Below, one piece after another: positions 58,385 through 64,000 of a stretch of DNA of 64,000 bases. Within the stretch, counting starts at the first letter, position 1; the number at the start of each line of letters is the position of its first letter. Made by a program: the position numbers and the translations under genes. Origin of the DNA: Ancistrus triradiatus (taxonomy: Eukaryota; Chordata; Actinopteri; Siluriformes; Loricariidae); contig JAJAGP010001519.1 in NCBI GenBank assembly GCA_025084515.1, forward strand, positions 1-64,000. The letters run 5' to 3'. The notes under the pieces are model-generated. The model saw only the letters and a list, made by a program, of their open reading frames with translations, was not told where the DNA came from and ran no database searches.

Positions 58385-59475
58385 TCTTATAACAAAAGCT
58401 GATAGTAATGTAATAATTAATATAGGCTGTCATTTGATCAAAGTTTCAACTGTACATTTATAACAAAAGCTGGTAGTAATACAGTGGTAACTCGGTTCTC
58501 GTCGTTAATTTGTTCCAGAAGGCTTGTCAAGAACCAAGTGTAATGCAAATTTTTCTCATAAGGAATGATGTAAATTGAATGAATCCATTTCAGACCCACA
58601 GAAAATCCACACTGTATAAGGCATCATATGCATTAATGGAGCTGTATTGTACAGGTGCTCCCTGATTTGCAATCGGAATATGTTCCAGCAAATCTATCAC
58701 AAGTTAAATGTGCCATGAACCGATTACTTTAATATACAGTAGTTTATACTGTATCATATATTATATTAAACATTAACACTTACATTGACCTATAGTTCAA
58801 AATCATTAACACAAAGCTTATTTTATAATAAAGTTTTGAAAAATCTTGATTAATGGATTGAAAGAGAAAAGGGAAAGCAAACACATCCTCAGGGAGCTAG
58901 CTGCTAATGCTAACTGCTCAGCCTAAAAGCCAGTTTTCCTTTTGGTTGGCTGTTATTTAATTTCCCTTCCAGAAAGTTTTCCATTTGGTTTGCTGTTATT
59001 AATAAACATTTAGGACCCATCGGGACTTATATCTGCTAAGAATATGGTACTGTAAATGTAAAAATAAAGAAAAACTCAATAAAAACGTCACTGTTGCGAA
59101 TCTGAATCACTGTGTACTGAATCGTGAATCGAGTTTTGACTGAAACGAGTCGCACAGCTCAACTAATACCAGTTTAAGCAAATGTGCCGAGTACTGAGTA
59201 CTGAGACAACTTTTTCTAAAATCTCAAAATGCATCGAGAACCAAATTCAACAAGTTCCAAAGTAGTCAAGCACCTAGGCACCACTGTATAATAATTAATA
59301 TACACCTTCGTTTGATCGAAATTTCAAGTGCTCTTGTATCCAACGTTGATAGTAATATAATAATTAACGTATACCCTCATTTGATTAAAATTTCAACATT
59401 GCTCTTATAACCAAAGTTGATAGTAATATAAAATCACTGTGTGCTCAAAATTTCAACATTGCTCTGTATGCCTTT
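58385..59475. repeat. Minisatellite of about 70 bp, interrupted
   Basis: Units share AAAGCTGATAGTAATGTAAT, AATTAATATA, CATTTGATCAAA and TTTCAAC. About 1.5 units lie before 58481 and about 2.5 after 59287. The intervening 0.8 kb is a TIR element. Confidence 0.7.
58482..59286. mobile_element. 0.8-kb TIR element, complete copy 2
   Basis: TA-flanked, starting CAGTGGTAACTCGGTTCTCG and ending CAAGCACCTAGGCACCACTG. It is inverted relative to the copy at 35055. No transposase was found. The insertion splits a minisatellite unit. Confidence 0.75.
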
Positions 59476-59579
59476 TAGACATTCAGCACGAAATATTGTA
59501 TATTCTCTTTGTTACATTAATAGGTTACTTTGTTATACAACCAAATGATACATGTAGTTGAAAGCAGGATTGTGAAATA

Positions 59580-60040
59580 CAGTGGGGCAAAAAGTATTTA
59601 GTCAGCCACTGATTGTGCAAGTTCTCCTACTTAGAAAGATGAGAGAAGTCTGTAATTTTCATCATAGGTACACTTCAACTATGAGAGACAAAATGAGAAA
59701 AAAAATCCAAGAAATCACACTGTAGGATTTTTAAAGAATTTAACTGTAAATCATGGTAAAAAATAACTATTTGGTCAATAACAGAAGTTCAACTCAATTC
59801 TTTGTAACAAAACCTTTGTTGGCAATGACAGAGGTCAAACGTTTCCTGTAGGTCTTCACCAGGTTTGCACACACTGTAGCTGGTATTTGGGACCATTCCT
59901 CCATGCAGATCTCCTCTAGAGCAGTGATGTTTTGGGGATGTCGCTGGGCAACACGGACTTTCAATAGAGTTGAGGTCTGGAGACTGGCTAGGCCACTCCA
60001 GGACCTTGAAATGCTTTTTTCGGAGCCGTGTCTGTTTGGG
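59580..60040 (-). mobile_element. Tc1-like transposon, family VI, copy D (truncated)
   Basis: The left terminus CAGTGGGGCAAAAAGTATTT follows a TA. The minus strand encodes only the transposase C-terminal end (EEICMEEWSQIPATVCANLV, KTYRKRLTSVIANKG). The sequence stops matching near 60040. Confidence 0.85.
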
Positions 60041-60044
60041 TTAA

Positions 60045-60215
60045 CTACGAGTACTGCAGTATCCTCCCACATTCCAAAGAATGTTGTTAGGTCAATTTGC
60101 TTCTCTAAAGTGTCCCAGTGAGAGTGAGTGTGTGTGTGTATGTGCAGGCCCTCGTCACCCTGAATTGGATTAGATTATCAGGTATGGAAAGTAAGCAAGT
60201 GACTGAATGAGAGAT
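60045..60215. repeat. Fish interspersed repeat fragment
   Basis: TCCTCCCACATTCCAAAGAA and CCCTCGTCACCCTGAATTGG belong with the repeats at 7861 and 33325. Confidence 0.4.
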
Positions 60216-60219
60216 AATG

Positions 60220-61155
60220 TAGTAATTATGGCAGGTTTTGTTGTTTCAACTGTTGATTTAATGAATTCATAATTTAACATTTCTCTGCACTTACCAAGGT
60301 GCCTGATTGTAGGTAAAATAGCTGCTAAAGGGCCCTGGTCCTGGAAGACTCCTGCTCAAAGGCACTTGATTCACCTCATCAGTTTTTAAACAGATTTTGT
60401 TTTACAGGGGTTTGAAATAAACTGGACCCTTTTGTAGGAACTTTATTTAAATAAGTCTGCAAATAAGTCTTGGCAATAAGTAAGAACAAATACTGGTTGT
60501 CAAGGACCTCAGTCAATACATGAATTACAGTGAAGCCTGTTTTAATAAATAATGTGTGTGTATATAATATATCAGCTAAATTACAGCCCTTCATATGTGT
60601 ACCATGTAGACAATTTCAAAAAGTACAGTCTGTTGCGATATGTATTTAAAACAGAAGTGTACTTCTCATATGTTTTAAAGCCCAAATAACAATATTCAGA
60701 TAACAACAAAAAAAAACTAAGGTTAAGACTTGAGCGGTGAAATTAATTGCTGCATAGCTATTGAAGTTTACATTGTAGAACATAGAGTATGTTGTATTGA
60801 TAAATGATAAAACTACTGTAGTTAATAAATTATTAGTAGTGCAGGAGTATAATATGCTATAGACAACCACCGCATGGACCCATGTTTGAGTCCCAGTGGT
60901 ACCTTCTTGCATGTTCAGGTGTCACATGCATGTCTGCAATTCTATTTAATTTTTCTATATATAGTTCACTCTGAGTAAGTGCTTGAATATATTTATAGAA
61001 TTGTTGGAGTTTGGCTAAACCCAACATTGTAAATATCAAGCTTTTAATGTTTTAAAGCTTTAAATTACCAATAATTAAACAAATAGATAAAGTAACTTAG
61101 TATGGGATAGTCCCATTTTCCATTGATATCCTTAAATGTATTCCGTAAAAGTCTT
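60220..61155. other. Putative ahdc1 intron, no recognised feature
   Basis: AT-rich, nothing supportable. Confidence 0.5.
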
Positions 61156-61156
61156 G

Positions 61157-61196
61157 TGCTTCTTTCTTCTTCTTCTTCTTCTTCTTCTTCTTCTTT
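61157..61196. repeat. (TTC)n microsatellite
   Basis: About 12 TTC units directly precede the LINE fragment, on the side of its 3' end. Confidence 0.9.
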
Positions 61197-61455
61197 CGGC
61201 TTCTCCCTTTATCAGGGGTCACCACAGCGAGTTAAACGTTTCCACCTCACCCTGTCCTCCACGTCCTCTACTGTCACCCCAACTCCCTGCATATCTTCAT
61301 TTACCACAACCAAATGACTCCTCCTTGGTCTTCCTCTCCGTCTCTTGCCTGGCAGCTCCATCGCCAACATCCTCCTACCAATATATCCACTATCCCTCCT
61401 CTGCACATGTCCAAACCATCTCAGTCTTCCCTCTCGAATATTGTCTCCCAATTTT
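61197..61455 (-). mobile_element. LINE 3' end (RTE/Rex3-like)
   Basis: The minus strand reads without a stop: REGRLRWFGHVQRRDSGYIG, RRMLAMELPGKRRRGRPRRS and GVTVEDVEDRVRWKRL. This C-terminal LRWFGH/GRRKRGRP pattern is typical of RTE-type LINEs of fish. It ends at the TTC repeat, consistent with a microsatellite tail. It is 5' truncated. Confidence 0.8.
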
Positions 61456-61630
61456 CCAACCTGTGCTGTCCCTCTAATGATCTCACCGTAAAAGTCTTGT
61501 GCTACTCAATGGAAATGGCTTCTAATGACAGTAGTTTCAAATGTTTCGCTTTCTGAGGTCTTGAATTCTGTTGACAGGTTTTGAAGCCTTTTTTTCTCTG
61601 CTTCAAGAGGTTTTGGGTCTTCCAGATTCT

Positions 61631-61665
61631 TTCTTTCTGCCAACAACACCTGTTGGCAGAAAGAA
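61631..61665. repeat. Perfect 15-bp stem, 5-nt loop hairpin
   Basis: TTCTTTCTGCCAACA at 61631-61645 is exactly complementary to 61651-61665, with loop ACACC. It lies in a putative ahdc1 intron. Confidence 0.8.
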
Positions 61666-62355
61666 GTGTGGACCTATTCTCTTAATAGCTGGTAATGAAA
61701 TAGGGATTTCCCTTGTAAATTTCAGATTAGCAGCAGTTGGCATGACAAAGACCAGCTATGTGGTTTCTGACAGCAACCCCTGTTTTGCTGTATTTAGAGC
61801 AGATTTGTTTACGCTGGGACTCACAAGCCTGCATATTGCACATCTGTACTTGTAGATAGATGTCAGTCCTTTATTTAAGAGCTTGTTTTCACTTGTGATG
61901 GGCTGCATCAGGTGTGGTGTGATTACCAACTAACAACTAATCTTTTAAGAAAAAACAAGACGGAAGGGAATTTGGAAGATTATGAACACCCAGACTTGTA
62001 GCAGTTTGAGTTTTATATTAAACATTTCCTTCATGAATTAACTGTTGTTTTTAAGAAGACTATGCAAGTCAAATTCCCTGTTTTTTGGTTCTCCCCAACA
62101 GTTCACTGCAGTAATGAGTTCCTTAGTTCCTGCTAATTTTCTGACCAATGATTTGTTGTTAGGGCAATGAAAAGCTTAATATTTAGCAATTTTAGTGTTG
62201 GCTTCTTTTTTGCCCATGAGTACACATTTACAGAATATATACACGTCAGTGTTTAAAATTCTGCTGTTTGGAGATTTGAGAGAATAAAATCCGTTACTTG
62301 AGAAAGACTTTTTAGTCGTATAACATGGAGTATGTGTTGCTGTGACACAAACTCT

Positions 62356-62472
62356 ATTGCTATGGTGACTGGAGACTGGAGCACTGTTTAGGTAAACCGT
62401 AACCATGGTTACCATTAGACTGATTTCCTATTGCCATGGTTACAACTGTTCTATAACTATTACTATGGTAAC
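62356..62472. promoter_or_regulatory. Cluster of four RFX/X-box-like palindromes
   Basis: Four 14-mers are centred on the sequence CATGG or TATGG: ATTGCTATGGTGAC (62356), GTAACCATGGTTAC (62399, a perfect palindrome), ATTGCCATGGTTAC (62430) and ATTACTATGGTAAC (62459). They match the RFX-factor X-box (about GTTGCCATGGYAAC). They lie 165-280 bp upstream of the ahdc1 coding exon. Confidence 0.55.
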
Positions 62473-62636
62473 AGTTGTTTCTTTCATTCAAAGGGATATC
62501 ACAGAACAAGACTGTAGCAACGGAAATGGTAAGAACAACAGCAATTTTCATTAAAGAAGTATACGTATAACTTTTTTCTTTTTGTTTAGATGTTGCTAAA
62601 CACTATATGTTTCTTTTCTTTTATTACACTCCACAG

Positions 62637-64000
62637 ATCAACTTTTCCTGATTGTCTGTGAAGCCCTTGTTGCATGAAAGCCCTGAAGTCACACTTGCCC
62701 AGCACGGAGATACACAGTCACAGAGACAGAACTGCCTGGGACAGTCTCACTACACTACCGCAAGATAGGCTGTCAGATATTTGCTGGTGAAACCATATAC
62801 GTGCATTAGTGCAAATTGTGAGTTTGAGAGGTAATGAGCCGACTATCAGGCCGTCTGCGCTCTGGAAGTGTGCGTTTGGCTTGTGAAACGTTGGCTGAAG
62901 AGGACTGCAGTGGGGCTGAAGGCACCTGGATGGAAGATGTAGGACGTGGAGGGTCTACTGACTCTAACTCATCTGCTTCGTTACACTATAGATTGTATTC
63001 ACCTCGTTCACTGGCTAATGGTGTCCGTAATCATGACGACCAGCTTCAGCGGCGAGCAAGGAGACGCAGACAAATGGACGATGTGGAACAAATACACATG
63101 CATGAACAAATGCGCATGCATCAGCACACCCACCCACAGATACACATTCACCAGCAAACACATTCATTTGAACAACAGAATACTCAAACAGAGAACTCAA
63201 ACACATGTCTACAGTCTCAAACACACGTTCAGATGGATGCCCACATGCAGGCAGACAGAAATGAAATTGAAGTGCAAAAACTTTCACATGCAGAAGTAAG
63301 CATGTCCTCTGTCATGGAAGAGGACACTTCTCTTACCCAAGAGAATCTGTCTATAACACCCAAAACTGAAGCATCCCTTGTCCATTCAGCCCATGCACTA
63401 CATACCAGCCAACTGTCTCAAGACTACTCAACACATGAACGCAGTGCAGCTTCTAAATGTAAAGTAAATGCATACCCCCTTCTGTCTAACACCAGAAAAC
63501 CAGAGGTGGATCCCTTACACAACCCGAATATATGCCATAGTTCTAGTGAAAGCCAAAATCCTGTCAGCGGTCCTATTGAGGCAGAGAGGAAATACACTCT
63601 GAGGAGTTCCGGTCGGCCACGATTCCCCTGCCACCTTCGCAAGTCATCCCGTTTGCGAAGAACTGCAGAAGACACAGTGAAAAGGGAAGGAGAACAAAGA
63701 GAGGAGGAGGAGAATGGAGACATCTGGAGAGAAGAGGAGATTAGACCTAAGGAAGAACAACCTGCCGATAATGAAGTGGCTGCCTCATCCTTTGACCTAA
63801 TACCAGCCACACCTAAATCCTTCACTATGTTGCCAAATCATAATGTTGACATTTCATTTGTACGTGAAGGCAACACTGTGATTCAGCCATCAGTGAGAGG
63901 TAGACATCGAGGTCGTTTTTTGGGGGTACGGAAGATAGTAGTGAAAATAGCTAGAATTCCTGTGCATCTTAGTCGACGGCAGAAAAGCTATAAGATCTCC
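62637..64000 (+). CDS. ahdc1: ahdc1 (AT-hook DNA-binding motif containing 1), N-terminal part
   Basis: AHDC1/Gibbin is a large nuclear, chromatin-associated AT-hook protein. The acceptor TACACTCCACAG ends at 62636. ATG 62834 is the first in its frame, with TGA at 62825, and the frame stays open to the window edge (389 codons, incomplete). Three blocks match my memory of human AHDC1 at low to moderate identity: SLHYRLYSPRSLANGVRN (residues 49-66), ERKYTLRSSGRPRFPCHLRK (251-270) and GRFLGVRKIVVKIARIPVHL plus SRRQKSYKIS (360-389). In human the last precedes the first AT-hook, here beyond the edge. Between them are a basic patch (RRARRRRQ, 73-80), a His-rich stretch (about 88-110) and an acidic one (about 283-312). 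The N-terminus is shorter than the human; a further coding exon upstream cannot be excluded, nor can a paralogue. Confidence 0.82.

Overview
The window is vertebrate nuclear DNA, almost certainly from a ray-finned fish. It has spliced genes with short exons and long introns, many dead Tc1/mariner transposons, a tRNA-derived SINE, teleost-type LINE fragments and dense dinucleotide microsatellites. The repeat mix suggests an ostariophysan such as a catfish or characin, but I cannot settle the species.

Two protein-coding genes are supported, both on the + strand. The first (coding exons 11842-26747, probable untranslated exons upstream) is a complete Src-family tyrosine kinase of the FGR/YRK type. 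It has an SH4 myristoylation/palmitoylation signal, SH3, SH2, kinase domain and C-terminal regulatory tyrosine. All coding exons have the phases and lengths usual for the family, and the predicted protein is 540 or 537 residues. It carries two alternative versions of the exon joining SH2 to the kinase domain. One (17950-18114) resembles chicken YRK and brain-type FYN. The other (18574-18729) resembles mammalian FGR and T-cell-type FYN. The second gene, reaching the right edge, is the start of ahdc1 (AT-hook protein AHDC1/Gibbin). Its coding exon is open for 389 codons from 62834 to the window end. As I recall, FGR and AHDC1 are also adjacent in the same order and orientation on human 1p36.11. 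A CpG-rich block at 31.4-32.0 kb ending in a splice donor, and an 82-bp exon candidate at 37139-37220, look like the ahdc1 promoter and 5' untranslated exons. This would make ahdc1 a gene with a >30-kb 5' untranslated region.

Layout: 1-0.37 kb, LINE reverse transcriptase fragment (minus strand); 0.4-11.5 kb, probable fgr 5' non-coding exons and repeats; 11.8-26.7 kb, fgr coding region; 26.7-27.8 kb, fgr 3' UTR; 27.8-31.4 kb, intergenic with dead transposons; 31.4-62.6 kb, putative ahdc1 promoter and long 5' introns packed with transposons and MITEs; 62.6-64.0 kb, ahdc1 coding exon.

Much of the rest is a layered transposon record. There are at least six Tc1-like lineages, none with an intact transposase, and several TIR elements lacking any coding sequence. 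In places they are nested, most clearly at 53.2-56.7 kb and at 58.4-59.5 kb. No tRNA, rRNA, CRISPR or bacterial operon features are present. The most interesting signals are the paired alternative kinase exons, a GC-AG intron in fgr, a cluster of four RFX/X-box palindromes just upstream of the ahdc1 coding exon, and a microsatellite serving as the polypyrimidine tract of a UTR exon.
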